From Bacillota bacterium (lineage in GTDB: Bacteria > Bacillota > Clostridia > Christensenellales > Aristaeellaceae), in contig JAKPNM010000115.1 in NCBI GenBank assembly GCA_029548395.1, positions 1-40,612 of the forward strand: a stretch of DNA of 40,612 bases. Direction: 5' to 3'. Position 1 is the first letter of the stretch. Each line of letters opens with the position of its first letter. The notes under the pieces were generated by a model that ran no database searches, was not told the origin of the DNA, and saw nothing but the letters and a program-made list of their open reading frames with translations. The translations under genes and the position numbers were made by a program. Positions 28,732 through 38,615 of the stretch are shown piece by piece.

Positions 28732-28777
28732 AATAAGACACGGGACGCTTTCAGGATTCAGCGCCCCGTGTCTTATT
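28732..28777 (+). terminator. Intrinsic terminator-like hairpin between convergent livF and metK (AATAAGACACGGG...CCCGTGTCTTATT)
   Basis: 13-bp perfect inverted repeat; AT-rich ends could serve both strands. Confidence 0.7.
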
Positions 28778-28828
28778 TATTCAGGGTTTTATGAATCGTA
28801 TCTGTTTTGCTTGTTTTCTTTTAATGTT

Positions 28829-29998
28829 TTAACGCAACGCCCGAAGCAACGCCTCCGCACGGTCTGTTTTTTCCCAGGGAAGATCCAAATCCAGGCGTCC
28901 AAAATGGCCGTAGGTGGCAGTCTGGCGATAAATGGGGCGGCGCAAATCCAGCGTGCCGATGATGCCGTCGGGAGTAAAGTCCATTATCGCTTGCAGGGCC
29001 TGTTCAATGCGCTCATCAGGCACCTGGCCGGTAGCGTAGGTGTCCACCGTGAAGCTGACCGGCTGCGCGCGGCCGATGGCATAAGCCAGCGCTACCTGGC
29101 AGCGTGTAGCCAGGCCGGCAGCCACAACATTTTTGGCGGCATAGCGCGCCATGTACGCGCCTGAGCGGTCTACCTTGGTGGGATCCTTGCCGGAAAAACA
29201 ACCGCCGCCGTGCGGTACAAAGCCGCCATAGGTATCCACGATGATTTTGCGCCCGGTCAGCCCGCTGTCTCCGGCCAGGCCGCCGATGACGAAACGTCCG
29301 GAAGGATTGACCAGGATCTCTGTGTCCTCAGTGAACAATTCTTCATCGATGGTTTTGCGGATGACTTCCTCAATAACTGCTTCGCGGATTTCTGCCTGGC
29401 TGACTTTGTCGTCATGATGGGCGGAGACTACCACATTGCTGACGGATATGGGCCGGTCTTTCTCATACACCATGCTGACCTGGCTTTTGCCGTCCGGACG
29501 CATCCAGGAAAAGCAGCGGGATTTGCGCACTTCATCCAGGCGCCGGGCCAGGCGGTGGGCCAGCGCAATGGGCATGGGCAGGTATTCCGGGGTCTCATCC
29601 GTCGCATAGCCAAACATCATGCCCTGATCGCCCGCACCGGTTTGCTGCGCGCCGCCTGCGCGGCTTTCCAGCGCATGAGCAACGCCCAGGGCGATGTCCG
29701 GGGATTGTTCATTGACAGCAGTCAGCACCGCACAGGTATGACCGTCAAAGCCAAACTTGGCGCGGTTGTAGCCGATATCAAGCACAACGCCGCGGGCAAT
29801 ATCCTGGATGGGCACATAGGTGGTGGTGGAAATCTCTCCCATGACCAGAATCAGCCCGGTGGTGGCGCAGGTTTCGCACGCAACGCGCGCAACCGGATCC
29901 TCCTTTAGGATGGCGTCCAGCACAGCGTCTGAAATCTGATCGCACATCTTGTCCGGATGCCCGGCGGTAACAGATTCGGCAGTAAACAGTTTTCTCAT
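28829..29998 (-). CDS. metK: S-adenosylmethionine synthetase
   Basis: [85 protein letters not shown]. Confidence 0.98.
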   Translation of the reverse strand: MRKLFTAESVTAGHPDKMCDQISDAVLDAILKEDPVARVACETCATTGLILVMGEISTTTYVPIQDIARGVVLDIGYNRAKFGFDGHTCAVLTAVNEQSPDIALGVAHALESRAGGAQQTGAGDQGMMFGYATDETPEYLPMPIALAHRLARRLDEVRKSRCFSWMRPDGKSQVSMVYEKDRPISVSNVVVSAHHDDKVSQAEIREAVIEEVIRKTIDEELFTEDTEILVNPSGRFVIGGLAGDSGLTGRKIIVDTYGGFVPHGGGCFSGKDPTKVDRSGAYMARYAAKNVVAAGLATRCQVALAYAIGRAQPVSFTVDTYATGQVPDERIEQALQAIMDFTPDGIIGTLDLRRPIYRQTATYGHFGRLDLDLPWEKTDRAEALLRALR

Positions 29999-30011
29999 GA
30001 ACTTCCTCCTG

Positions 30012-30041
30012 AAAAAATCGGGCGCTTGCGATAAGCGCCCG
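30012..30041 (-). terminator. Riboswitch-controlled intrinsic terminator (CGGGCGCTT-ATCGC-AAGCGCCCG-ATTTTTT)
   Basis: 9-bp stem followed by a T-tract on the minus strand, between the SAM-I aptamer and metK. Confidence 0.88.
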
Positions 30042-30051
30042 TTCGTGCGAA

Positions 30052-30143
30052 CTTATCTTCCGGCTATCGCCGCTGGATGTGGCACCTTGCGTCTGCAGGC
30101 TGCCGGGCTTCATCGGGCCAGTCCCTCCGCCGCTCTTGATAAG
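30052..30143 (-). ncRNA. SAM-I (S-box) riboswitch aptamer
   Basis: Minus strand: CTTATCAAGAGCGGCGGAGGGACTGGCCCGATGAAGCCCGGCAGCCTGCAGACGCAAGGTGCCACATCCAGCGGCGATAGCCGGAAGATAAG, matching the S-box core with a closing P1 (CTTATC/GATAAG). Confidence 0.95.
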
Positions 30144-30165
30144 TGTATTCACTTGCCTATACAAT
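30136..30165 (+). promoter_or_regulatory. Candidate udk promoter (TTGATA - 18 bp - TACAAT)
   Basis: -35 at 30136-30141, -10 at 30160-30165; the -10 overlaps the minus-strand metK -10. Confidence 0.45.
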
Positions 30166-30189
30166 AGGATAAGCCGTGGTGCGCGTCAA
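30161..30189 (-). promoter_or_regulatory. metK promoter (TTGACG - 17 bp - TATTGT)
   Basis: -35 at 30189..30184, -10 at 30166..30161, just upstream of the riboswitch. Confidence 0.65.
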
Positions 30190-30228
30190 GCCCCGGACGA
30201 GAAAAATTTATCAATCGGGAGGAAGCTC

Positions 30229-30837
30229 ATGCTTTTTATCGGCATATGCGGCGCGAGCGGTTCAGGCAAGTCCACGCTGTCGGAGGAACTGGTTCGCGCG
30301 GTAGGCGCAGTCTGCACTGTCATCAACCAGGATGCCTATTACTTTGATTATCCGCACCTGAGCTATGAGGAGCGCTGTGCTCTCAATTTTGACGAGCCGC
30401 GCATCTTTGACCACGACACGCTGTTGGAGGATATCATGCAGCTGATGGCCGGCCACAGCATCCCGCGGCGCGCCTACGACTTCACCCGCCACGCGCGTGC
30501 CCAAAGCACCGAGATGATCCACCCCGGAGAGGTGCTGATTCTGGAAGGCATCCACGCCTTTTATGATAAACGCCTGTATGAGAAAATGTTTCTAAAGCTT
30601 TATATCAATGTGGAGCCGGACATTTGCCTTCTCCGCCGCATCAACCGTGACATCAAGGAGCGCGCGCGCAGCATTGACAGCATCTCCGCGCAATATCTGG
30701 CCACTGTCAAGCCCATGTACGACAAATATATCCGCAACTACATCCATCAGGCTGACGTCATTGTGACCCGCGGCGGAAAAAATGCCAGGATTGTGGAAAT
30801 CCTGGCCGGTTACCTGCGCGATTCTCTGGAGAGCTGA
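30229..30837 (+). CDS. udk: Uridine kinase family protein
   Basis: MLFIGICGASGSGKSTLSEELVRAVGAVCTVINQDAYYFDY...FDEPRIFDHDTLLEDIMQL; ATG at 30229 after GGGAGGAAG. Confidence 0.9.
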   Translation: MLFIGICGASGSGKSTLSEELVRAVGAVCTVINQDAYYFDYPHLSYEERCALNFDEPRIFDHDTLLEDIMQLMAGHSIPRRAYDFTRHARAQSTEMIHPGEVLILEGIHAFYDKRLYEKMFLKLYINVEPDICLLRRINRDIKERARSIDSISAQYLATVKPMYDKYIRNYIHQADVIVTRGGKNARIVEILAGYLRDSLES

Positions 30838-30849
30838 TGACAGGACATA

Positions 30850-31419
30850 TCAAGCGATCAGGTGCTCTACCAGGATTTTGATGCCAATCCCGACCAGCGC
30901 GATGCCTCCTATCAATTGCGCCTTGGTATACAGCCTGGCGCCAAAGCGCTTGCCAATGATAAAACCTGCAAAACACAAGACCAGCGTGATCACGCCGATG
31001 TGCGCGACTGCCAGCCAGATGCTGGTGTCCAGCACTGCCAGGGCTACACCCGCCGCCAGCGCGTCGACGCTGGTGGCGATGCTCAATAAAAGCAGCTCAA
31101 CAAAATGCAGCGGTGTGCACACCAGCTCCTCTCCATTGTTTTTGACAGCCTCAAAAACCAGCTTGCCGCCAATAAAGGCCAACAGGCCAAAAGCGATATA
31201 GTGATCGACCGATTCGATATATACCCGGAAACGGCTGCCCAGCAGCCAGCCGATCAAGGGCATCAGCGCCTGGAAAAAACCAAAGGACACCGCGATGGCC
31301 AAGCCCTCTCCCCGGTCCTTTTGCCCGGCAAGACAAGCCCCCTTGCACACAGCCGCCGCGAACGCGTCCATGGACAGCGCCAGCGCAAGGGCGATCATTT
31401 CCGCGTACCTCATACGCAC
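30850..31419 (-). CDS. mntP: Manganese efflux pump MntP (DUF204)
   Basis: MIALALALSMDAFAAAVCKGA and ELLLLSIATSVDALAAGVALAVL (duplicated SxDA motifs), six-TM pattern. Confidence 0.93.
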   Translation of the reverse strand: MRMRYAEMIALALALSMDAFAAAVCKGACLAGQKDRGEGLAIAVSFGFFQALMPLIGWLLGSRFRVYIESVDHYIAFGLLAFIGGKLVFEAVKNNGEELVCTPLHFVELLLLSIATSVDALAAGVALAVLDTSIWLAVAHIGVITLVLCFAGFIIGKRFGARLYTKAQLIGGIALVGIGIKILVEHLIA

Positions 31420-31441
31420 CCTCCGTTGTCAATTCCGGCGT

Positions 31442-31470
31442 ATTGTAGCAAAGCATCATAATTGTGTCAA
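31442..31470 (-). promoter_or_regulatory. mntP promoter (TTGACA - 17 bp - TACAAT)
   Basis: -35 at 31470..31465, -10 at 31447..31442; short 5' UTR. Confidence 0.75.
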
Positions 31471-31641
31471 TTTGATGAAGATTCCTTATCAAATTCATTG
31501 ATTAATGCGAACGGCTGTGGTAAGCTTGCACTGGTGGAGATTAAAAAACCACGCATATGTGGATGAAAGTTTGGTTTCCATCCGTTCAATAAAGTGAAAC
31601 ACGTTCGTACTCAAACAAGTACCGCAAAGAGGATGGTAGGA

Positions 31642-33072
31642 ATGAAGCGCAAACATTTCAAGCAATTCGCCCGGCTGGCAGCCTTGTTGCTGTTTGCTGC
31701 CATCCTGGCAGGCTGCACCGCCACACCCGATAATACCGGCAATAACAGCAGCGGCGCAGGTACCCTGGATGATGACCTCTTCCCGGATTTTCCTGTCCTG
31801 GGAAGCACAACAGCTCCTCCCGCGCCGGAGACCGGTTCCCCGGCCACCACCAGCGGCCTGATGATCAACCTGCCCGAAGGCAAAGAACTGATTGGTCAGG
31901 ATCCCACCACCCAGCCCGGCTGGGGCAATATCCTGACCAGCAATCAGCCCTTTGTTTCTCCCACCGCTCCCGTCTGGGGCGGCATCTCGGTGATCACGAC
32001 CTCTCCGGGCGCGGCAACCCCGTCGCCCACACCGATGATCCTCAAACTGGGCGCCAAGGGGCCTGAGGTCAGCAATCTGCAGCGCAAGCTCAAGGCCCTG
32101 GGCTACAACATCGGCTCTGTGGACGGTGATTTCGGCCCTTCGACTGAGGCCGCGGTCAAAGCCTTCCAGGAGCGCAACAAGCTGTATGTAGACGGCATTG
32201 CCGGCACCTCCACCCTCAACAAGCTCAACTCCTCCTCCGCCCTGCCGCCACGTCCTACCGCAACACCCACTCCGCGCGCAACAGCCACGCCGCGCATCCG
32301 GGACAATGTCTTCCTTAAATTGGGTTCGACCGGTTCTGACGTGCGCAAGCTACAGGAGCGACTGATTGAATTGGGATATCTGATGGGAAAACCCAACGGC
32401 CAGTTTGACCAGATGACTCAGGAGGCGGTCATCGCCTTTCAGAACCGTCATACTTCCTATTCGGACGGCATCGCGGGTCCGGACACGCTGCGCAAGCTTT
32501 ATTCCTCCTCGGCGCGCAAGACAACCAGCGCCGCAGGTATCATCGGCACCTCCATCCAGCGGGGCCTGATGGATTCCCCGGTCGTGCGCCGCATCCAGCA
32601 GAAACTCAAGGATTTGCGTTTTTACACGGGCAGTGTGGACGGCGATTTCGGCGCGTCCACCGAGGCTGCTGTCAAGGCCTTCCAGGCCGCCAACGGCCTG
32701 AGGACGGACGGCAAGGTGGGCAGCAATACCTATGAGGCCTTGTTCTCATCCGGCGCTGCGACCGCGTCGCCTGGCCCCGGTCAGACAACTGCAGCGCCAA
32801 CGCGGATTCCTTTCTATACCAACGTTACCCCCAACCCCGAGGGTGAGGTTGTGACCCTGCGTGAAGGCAACAGCGGAAGTCTGGTGCGCCGCTTGCAGCA
32901 GGCGCTCAAGGATCAGGGGTTCTACAACGGCCCTGTAGATGGTATGTTCGGTTTTGCTACCACTGAGGCAGTCAAAGCCTTCCAGAAATCCAGGGGCCTC
33001 TCCCAGGACGGCGTGGCCGGGCGTGGCACCCAGCAGTACCTCTATCAGGGCAGTTTCCCGCCAGGATCATAA
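31642..33072 (+). CDS. Lipoprotein with four peptidoglycan-binding (PG_binding_1) repeats
   Basis: Lipobox LLFAAILAGCTA; four units with (V)DGxFGxxTxxAVKAFQ...DGxxGxxT; Thr/Pro-rich linkers (PRPTATPTPRATATPR). Start MKRKHFKQ at 31642. Confidence 0.9.
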   Translation: MKRKHFKQFARLAALLLFAAILAGCTATPDNTGNNSSGAGTLDDDLFPDFPVLGSTTAPPAPETGSPATTSGLMINLPEGKELIGQDPTTQPGWGNILTSNQPFVSPTAPVWGGISVITTSPGAATPSPTPMILKLGAKGPEVSNLQRKLKALGYNIGSVDGDFGPSTEAAVKAFQERNKLYVDGIAGTSTLNKLNSSSALPPRPTATPTPRATATPRIRDNVFLKLGSTGSDVRKLQERLIELGYLMGKPNGQFDQMTQEAVIAFQNRHTSYSDGIAGPDTLRKLYSSSARKTTSAAGIIGTSIQRGLMDSPVVRRIQQKLKDLRFYTGSVDGDFGASTEAAVKAFQAANGLRTDGKVGSNTYEALFSSGAATASPGPGQTTAAPTRIPFYTNVTPNPEGEVVTLREGNSGSLVRRLQQALKDQGFYNGPVDGMFGFATTEAVKAFQKSRGLSQDGVAGRGTQQYLYQGSFPPGS

Positions 33073-33106
33073 TGAATATGAGTCACATGGTATAGATCAT
33101 AAACAG

Positions 33107-33129
33107 CCCGCCGCGTCAGCCGCGGCGGG
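33107..33129 (+). terminator. GC-rich terminator-like hairpin (CCCGCCGCG-TCAGC-CGCGGCGGG)
   Basis: Perfect 9-bp stem between the lipoprotein and convergent ftsY; weak T-tract. Confidence 0.6.
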
Positions 33130-33180
33130 TCTTCATATGCATAAAAACAAATTACACAAAGACAAAAGAATGACCCTGCA

Positions 33181-34080
33181 TCAGAACAATGCTTCGACAA
33201 ATTCCCGGGCATCAAAGGCCTGCAGATCATCTATGCCCTCGCCTACTCCGATGTACCACACAGGTACGTTCAGCTCCCTGCGGATGGCCAGCGCAATGCC
33301 CCCCTTGGCGGTACCGTCCAATTTGGTGAGGATAATGCCGTTGATGTCGGCCACTTCCTTAAACATCTTAGCCTGATTGAGGCCGTTTTGCCCGGTGGTG
33401 GCGTCCAGCACCAGCATGCTGCGCACAGCAGCCTCAGGATACTCCCGGGCGATGATCCTGCGGATTTTGGCCAGCTCATCCATCAGGTTTTTCTTGTTGT
33501 GCAGCCGCCCGGCGGTGTCCACTATCAGCAGGTCGGTCTTCCGGGCCTTGACAGAGGCAATCGCATCAAACACAACCGCAGCCGGGTCGGCGCCATGCTG
33601 CTGCTTAATCAGCGGCACATCCGCGCGATCAGCCCATACCTGCAGCTGGTCATCAGCCGCTGCGCGGAAGGTGTCCGCGGCCGCCAGGGTGACGCTGCGG
33701 CCTACCTCGCGGAACCGCAGCGCCAGCTTTCCAACCGTGGTCGTCTTGCCAACGCCGTTGACCCCAACCACCAACATGACCATGGGCCATTGAAGCGGCG
33801 GGCGGGGAATATTCATCTCCTCAACCATGATATTCTTGAGCAGTTCCTTGGCCTGGGCGGCATCGCGCACCTTTTGCCCGCGCACCTGCTCCCTGAGCGT
33901 GTCGATGATATGCTCAGACGTGACCACGCCGGCATCCGACAAGACAAGGATATCCAGCAGCTCCTCATAAAAATCTTCATCAATCTTCTGGGCGGCGCTG
34001 GTCAACTGGTCAATCTGACGGCTCATCTGTCCGCGGGTCTTGCTTAAGCCCTGCTTGAGCCGGGCGAAAAATCCTGCCAT
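33181..34080 (-). CDS. ftsY: Signal recognition particle receptor FtsY
   Basis: MVMLVVGVNGVGKTTTVGKLALRF, AADTFRAAADDQLQVWADR, LLIVDTAGRLHNKKNLMDEL, LTKLDGTAKGG. Confidence 0.97.
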   Translation of the reverse strand: MAGFFARLKQGLSKTRGQMSRQIDQLTSAAQKIDEDFYEELLDILVLSDAGVVTSEHIIDTLREQVRGQKVRDAAQAKELLKNIMVEEMNIPRPPLQWPMVMLVVGVNGVGKTTTVGKLALRFREVGRSVTLAAADTFRAAADDQLQVWADRADVPLIKQQHGADPAAVVFDAIASVKARKTDLLIVDTAGRLHNKKNLMDELAKIRRIIAREYPEAAVRSMLVLDATTGQNGLNQAKMFKEVADINGIILTKLDGTAKGGIALAIRRELNVPVWYIGVGEGIDDLQAFDAREFVEALF

Positions 34081-34090
34081 GCTAACCTCC

Positions 34091-37000
34091 TTATGCGGTG
34101 TACTCTTCCAAATTGACGCTGATCATATCCGACACGCCTTTCTCGCGCATGGTGACGCCATACAGGGTGTCACAGCTTTCCATGGTCCCCTTGCGGTGTG
34201 TGATCACAATAAACTGGGTGCTTTTGGCATACTCGCTCAGATACTCGGCAAAACTTTCAATGTTCACGTCATCCAGCGCGGCCTCGATCTCATCCAGTAT
34301 GCAAAAAGGCGCCGGTTTGAGTTTGAGCATGGCAAACAGGATGGCAATGGCCGTCAGGGTCCGCTCACCGCCGGACAGCAAAGACAGCAGCTGCAGCTTC
34401 TTGCCGGGCGGCTGCGCTTTGATGTGGATTTCACACTCCAAAGGCTGGGACGGATCGGCCAGGCTCAGGCTGGCCTGCCCCCCTTTGAACAGACGCTTGA
34501 ACGTCTCGGCGAAGTATTCATTGAGCAGGGCAAACTCCCGCACAAACTGCTTTTCCATCTGCCCCTGCAAACGCTTGATCAAATTCAGCAGGTCTTCACG
34601 CGCCTGGTTCGCATCATCGCGCTGCGCGCTCAGGTCTTCAAAGCGCTCAAGCGTCGCGGCATATTCGTCCAGCGCATGAATATTGATGGCGCCCATTTCT
34701 TTGATGCGTTTGCGAATGTCCATGGCCTCACGCTCAGCGGCGGGCAGCTCAAATCTATCCGGGGTCATCAATTCCTGTGCCAGGGCGTAGGTTAACTCAT
34801 AGGTGTTCCACAGCGTCTGGGCCATGCTGTGCTGCTCTTCCTCAAGGCGTGTCAGGCTGATATCACCCTTGTGCAGACGCTGGCTGTCCTCGCTGTGAAG
34901 ACGATGGACGCGCTCAGCCTGCCCGGAAAGCTGACTTGTCAGCGCCGTGATCTCCCGCCGGGTTTTCTCAGCCTGCCTGGCCTGATCGCGGAGAGCGGCC
35001 AGCGCGCTGTTTTGCTGCTGATGCGCCTGCATCTGTTCATCCAGCTTTGCCTGTTGTAAAACGATGCGCTGCGCCAGCGCGCCCTGTTTGCTTTCCAGCG
35101 CAGCCTTGCGGGCTTCCAGAATGTTCAATTCCTTTTCCACTCGCTGACTGTCACGGCTGAAAATGTCGACCTTGTGAGCCAGCTGGCCGCATGACTGGCG
35201 CTGCGCGGCCAGCGCCTCACGCGCACTGTCCGCCTGCTCCCGCGCCACAGCCAGGGTATGCTTCAACTGCGCCTCCGTCTGCTCCAGCTGTTGCTTGTCC
35301 GCATCAATCATGCGGCTCGCGGCATCAGCCTGATCCAGATCGCGGGTAAGATCCGCCACCATTTCAGAAAGCTGCTCACCGGCAGCCTGCGCCTGTGAAA
35401 GAGCTTCTGCAGCACGCTCCAGACGTTGCGTCGCCTGCTTTTCTTGCTCTTCCTCGCGCGCGATGCCGATCTCCTCATCCTGAGCATGCGCCCTGGCCTT
35501 GGCCACCTGCTCTTCCTGGGCACCGGCTGCCTGCCGTTTTTGCTGCCAGGCGGTATTCATTCCAGCCAGCGCATCAGCCTGGTCGGTCAGGGACTGCGCC
35601 AGCTCCTTCATCTCACGTTCACGCCCCAGCAGGCTGACAGTGCGGCTTTGGATCGAACCGCCGGTCATCGCGCCGCCGGCGCGCATAACATCGCCCTGCA
35701 GAGTGACCACATGAAATGCCTGCCGTCCCGCGCGGGAGATCGCAATGGCGGCGTCCAAGTCCCGCGCCACCACAGTACGCCCCAGCAGGGATTCGACAAT
35801 GCCTTTATATTCATCCGCAAATCTGACCAGCTCACTGGCCAGTCCAAGGCAGCCGGGCAGCGTCAGCGCCTGACGTTCCTGTGTGGTCAGGGTGCGCCCG
35901 CGTACTGCAGAGATGGGCAGGAAGGTTGTCCGTCCCAAATGCTTCTCGCGCAGATGATTGATCATCTCCTGCGCGGTCTCTTCGGTATCGGTCACAATAT
36001 TTTGCAGCGCGTTGCCCAGCACCATCTCTACCGCGGTCTCCAGCTCCCTGGGCACTGTGATCAGCCGCGCGACCACCCCGTGCACGCCGGGCTTGCCCTG
36101 TGCATAAGCCAGCGCCTGCTTGACCGGCTGAAAGAAACCCTCATTGGACTTGGACATTTCTTCCATCGCAAGAAGGCGTGCCCGGTCACGCTGGTAGGTT
36201 TGCCGCGCAGCGTCCAATTGAGTCTGCGCCTCATCCGCAGCCTGACGGGATGCACGCAAATCCTGCTCATCCGCACGCAGCTGCTCATATAGCCGGGCTA
36301 CGGCCCTGCGCGCGCTGTCCAGGCGTGCAGTGGCAGCTTCCGCCTCATCCTGGGCATATTCCAGCTCAGCGCGCAGGCGTCCCTCGTTGTCTGACAGCTC
36401 CTGAAGACGTGCCTGCGCCTGAGCCAGCATGGCCTGTTGCCGGGCGTGCCGTTCGCGCGCGTCCGCGCGGCTGTTGGCAGATTGCAGCATCAGGCTGCGA
36501 TGGGACTCAAGCGCCCGCTCGCTTTTGTCCAGCTCTTCCTCAGCTTCCCGGGTCCGGGCATCCAGCGTAATCAACCGTTCTTCGGCGCGCTTGAGCAATT
36601 CATGGTTTTGTTCGCGGTCGCTTTGCGCGGCTTGCAGTGCTTCCCGTAGGGTTTGCAGCGCACCAAGCGTCGCCTGCTGCTCCTGAAGGTTGGTCTGTGC
36701 TTCATCCTTCGCGTTTTGGAGGGCCTGGGCGCTGCGCTCGGCCAGCACAGCCCGATCGCGCAAAGCGTCCTCCTGGGTTTGCAGCTGCGCATTGAGCGCC
36801 TGGCTGCGCTCCTCCGCGCCTGACAGGCTTTCCTGCGCCGCTTCCCGCCGGCGCTGCAGATCTTTCAGTTCAGCCTCATGGCGGGCAATCAAACCGGCAA
36901 TGCTCTTTTGCGTTTCCTGCAAGGAGGCAATGCGTTTGTCCAGGCGCTCATGCCGGACCAGAAAAATATTGGCGTCCAGGTGCTTGAGCCGCGCGCTGAG

Positions 37001-37651
37001 CGCCAGATACTCCCGGGCCGCCTCGCTTTGCTCACGCAGGGGCTCAAGCCGCCCGGACAGCTCCTCCAACAGGTCGCTCACGCGCAACAGGTGCTCCTGG
37101 GTACGATCGAGTTTTCGCTGGGCATCCTCCTTGCGCGAACGATAACCCGCAATGCCCGCAGCCTCCTCAAAGGCAGCGCGGCGCTCCTCCCCGCGCCCGG
37201 ACAGGATCACATCAATATGCCCCTGGCCAATCATCGCATAGCCTTCCCGCCCGATGCCGGTATCGTGGAAGAGCTCCACAATGTCCTTGAGCCTGCAGGC
37301 CCTGCGGTTGAGGAAGTATTCGCCCTCCCCGCTGCGGTAGGCGCGGCGGGTGACCATGACCTCGGTATGTGGGCTTTTGAGTTTGCGGTCAGCATTGTCA
37401 AAGACCAAAGAAACTTCACAATAGGGCATCAGGCGGCGCTTTTGCGTGCCTGAAAAAATGACATCTTCCATCTTTGCCCCGCGGAGCGCCTTGGCGCTTT
37501 GCTCGCCCAACACCCAGCGCACGGCATCGGCGATATTGCTTTTTCCTGAGCCATTGGGCCCGACAATGCCGGTGATGCCCTCGCCAAAGCGGATATCGGT
37601 ACGCTGCGGAAAGGATTTGAAGCCGAACAGCTCCAGCCGCGTCAGCTTCAT
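34091..37651 (-). CDS. smc: Chromosome segregation protein SMC
   Basis: MKLTRLELFGFKSFPQRTDIRFGEGITGIVGPNGSGKSNIADAVRWVLGEQSAKALRG, hinge, C-terminal LSGGERTLTAIAILFAML...FCILDEIEAALDD; 1186 aa. Confidence 0.98.
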   Translation of the reverse strand: MKLTRLELFGFKSFPQRTDIRFGEGITGIVGPNGSGKSNIADAVRWVLGEQSAKALRGAKMEDVIFSGTQKRRLMPYCEVSLVFDNADRKLKSPHTEVMVTRRAYRSGEGEYFLNRRACRLKDIVELFHDTGIGREGYAMIGQGHIDVILSGRGEERRAAFEEAAGIAGYRSRKEDAQRKLDRTQEHLLRVSDLLEELSGRLEPLREQSEAAREYLALSARLKHLDANIFLVRHERLDKRIASLQETQKSIAGLIARHEAELKDLQRRREAAQESLSGAEERSQALNAQLQTQEDALRDRAVLAERSAQALQNAKDEAQTNLQEQQATLGALQTLREALQAAQSDREQNHELLKRAEERLITLDARTREAEEELDKSERALESHRSLMLQSANSRADARERHARQQAMLAQAQARLQELSDNEGRLRAELEYAQDEAEAATARLDSARRAVARLYEQLRADEQDLRASRQAADEAQTQLDAARQTYQRDRARLLAMEEMSKSNEGFFQPVKQALAYAQGKPGVHGVVARLITVPRELETAVEMVLGNALQNIVTDTEETAQEMINHLREKHLGRTTFLPISAVRGRTLTTQERQALTLPGCLGLASELVRFADEYKGIVESLLGRTVVARDLDAAIAISRAGRQAFHVVTLQGDVMRAGGAMTGGSIQSRTVSLLGREREMKELAQSLTDQADALAGMNTAWQQKRQAAGAQEEQVAKARAHAQDEEIGIAREEEQEKQATQRLERAAEALSQAQAAGEQLSEMVADLTRDLDQADAASRMIDADKQQLEQTEAQLKHTLAVAREQADSAREALAAQRQSCGQLAHKVDIFSRDSQRVEKELNILEARKAALESKQGALAQRIVLQQAKLDEQMQAHQQQNSALAALRDQARQAEKTRREITALTSQLSGQAERVHRLHSEDSQRLHKGDISLTRLEEEQHSMAQTLWNTYELTYALAQELMTPDRFELPAAEREAMDIRKRIKEMGAINIHALDEYAATLERFEDLSAQRDDANQAREDLLNLIKRLQGQMEKQFVREFALLNEYFAETFKRLFKGGQASLSLADPSQPLECEIHIKAQPPGKKLQLLSLLSGGERTLTAIAILFAMLKLKPAPFCILDEIEAALDDVNIESFAEYLSEYAKSTQFIVITHRKGTMESCDTLYGVTMREKGVSDMISVNLEEYTA

Positions 37652-38376
37652 GTCCTGTCCTCTTCCCGCGGCAGTGTATCCAGGGCGGCCTGCGCTGCCT
37701 TTCGCTGTGCGGCGCGCTTGGTGCTGCCGCTGCCGGTAGCCAGCAACTGCCCGTCATGGTATACGCCCATGTTGTATAGTCGCCTGTGCGGCGGTCCTTC
37801 TACCGATTGCTCGCGGTATTCAATTTCACCCTCGCCAAGGGCCTGGAAGTGCGCCTGCAAGGCTCCCTTGGCGTCCAGGCCGGCTTCCGCCTGACGGATG
37901 CCGCCGGCCCAGAGCCGTTGGACCAGATCCATGGCTGCATCAAAGCCGCCATCCAGGTAGACCGCGGCAATCAAGGCTTCCATGGCGTCCGCCAGCACAG
38001 AATCCAGGCCCGCGCCACCCTCTGCCAAAAAGGCTTTGCTCAGCACCAGATGGCTCCCCAGGTCGATGCCGCGCGCGACCTTTGCCAGGGCCTGCTCGTT
38101 CACCAGCCTTTGTCGGCGAAAGGTCAGCTTGCCCTCAGCCTCCCCGCGCCTGGCAAACAGGGCCTGGCTGATCGCCAGCTGCAGCACTGCATCGCCCAGA
38201 AACTCCAGACGCTGGTAATTGTGCACCCCTGCAGACGGGTGGGTCAGCGCGGTATGCAGCAATGATTCATCTTTAAAATGATAAGACAAAACGGACATCA
38301 GTCGCTTGTGTCCGCTGCCCTCATGAAAAAGGGCTGCCGCTCCCGTCTGCGGCAGCCTAAATTGACCTTTGGTCAC
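37648..38376 (-). CDS. rnc: Ribonuclease III
   Basis: LLHTALTHPSAGVHNYQRLEFLGDAVLQLAISQALF, C-terminal dsRBD (LLATGSGSTKRAAQRKAAQAAL); 4-bp overlap with acpP and smc. Confidence 0.96.
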   Translation of the reverse strand: MTKGQFRLPQTGAAALFHEGSGHKRLMSVLSYHFKDESLLHTALTHPSAGVHNYQRLEFLGDAVLQLAISQALFARRGEAEGKLTFRRQRLVNEQALAKVARGIDLGSHLVLSKAFLAEGGAGLDSVLADAMEALIAAVYLDGGFDAAMDLVQRLWAGGIRQAEAGLDAKGALQAHFQALGEGEIEYREQSVEGPPHRRLYNMGVYHDGQLLATGSGSTKRAAQRKAAQAALDTLPREEDRT

Positions 38377-38603
38377 GCCTGGCGCGCTTGGATGTAATCC
38401 GCGACGTCACCGACGGTTTTTAGCGTGGTGATCGCGCTGTCTTCCACCTGCAGATTGAAGCGATCTTCCAGATCCATAATCAGCACCATCACATTGGCGC
38501 TGTCGGCGCCCAGGTCTTCGACCAGACGGGCATCCCGGGTTACCTTCTCCGGGGGCATTTTGAGTTGATTGGCAATCAGAGCCACGACCTGTTCAAATAC
38601 CAT
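38373..38603 (-). CDS. acpP: Acyl carrier protein
   Basis: VTRDARLVEDLGADSANVMVLIMDLEDRFNLQVED (phosphopantetheine DS motif). Confidence 0.95.
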   Translation of the reverse strand: MVFEQVVALIANQLKMPPEKVTRDARLVEDLGADSANVMVLIMDLEDRFNLQVEDSAITTLKTVGDVADYIQARQA

Positions 38604-38615
38604 GGTGATCCTCCG

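Noticed and set aside
31420-31641. Looked for a Mn2+ (yybP-ykoY) riboswitch upstream of mntP
   Set aside because: The promoter lies about 20-50 bp from the mntP start, leaving no space for the aptamer, and no conserved core was seen.
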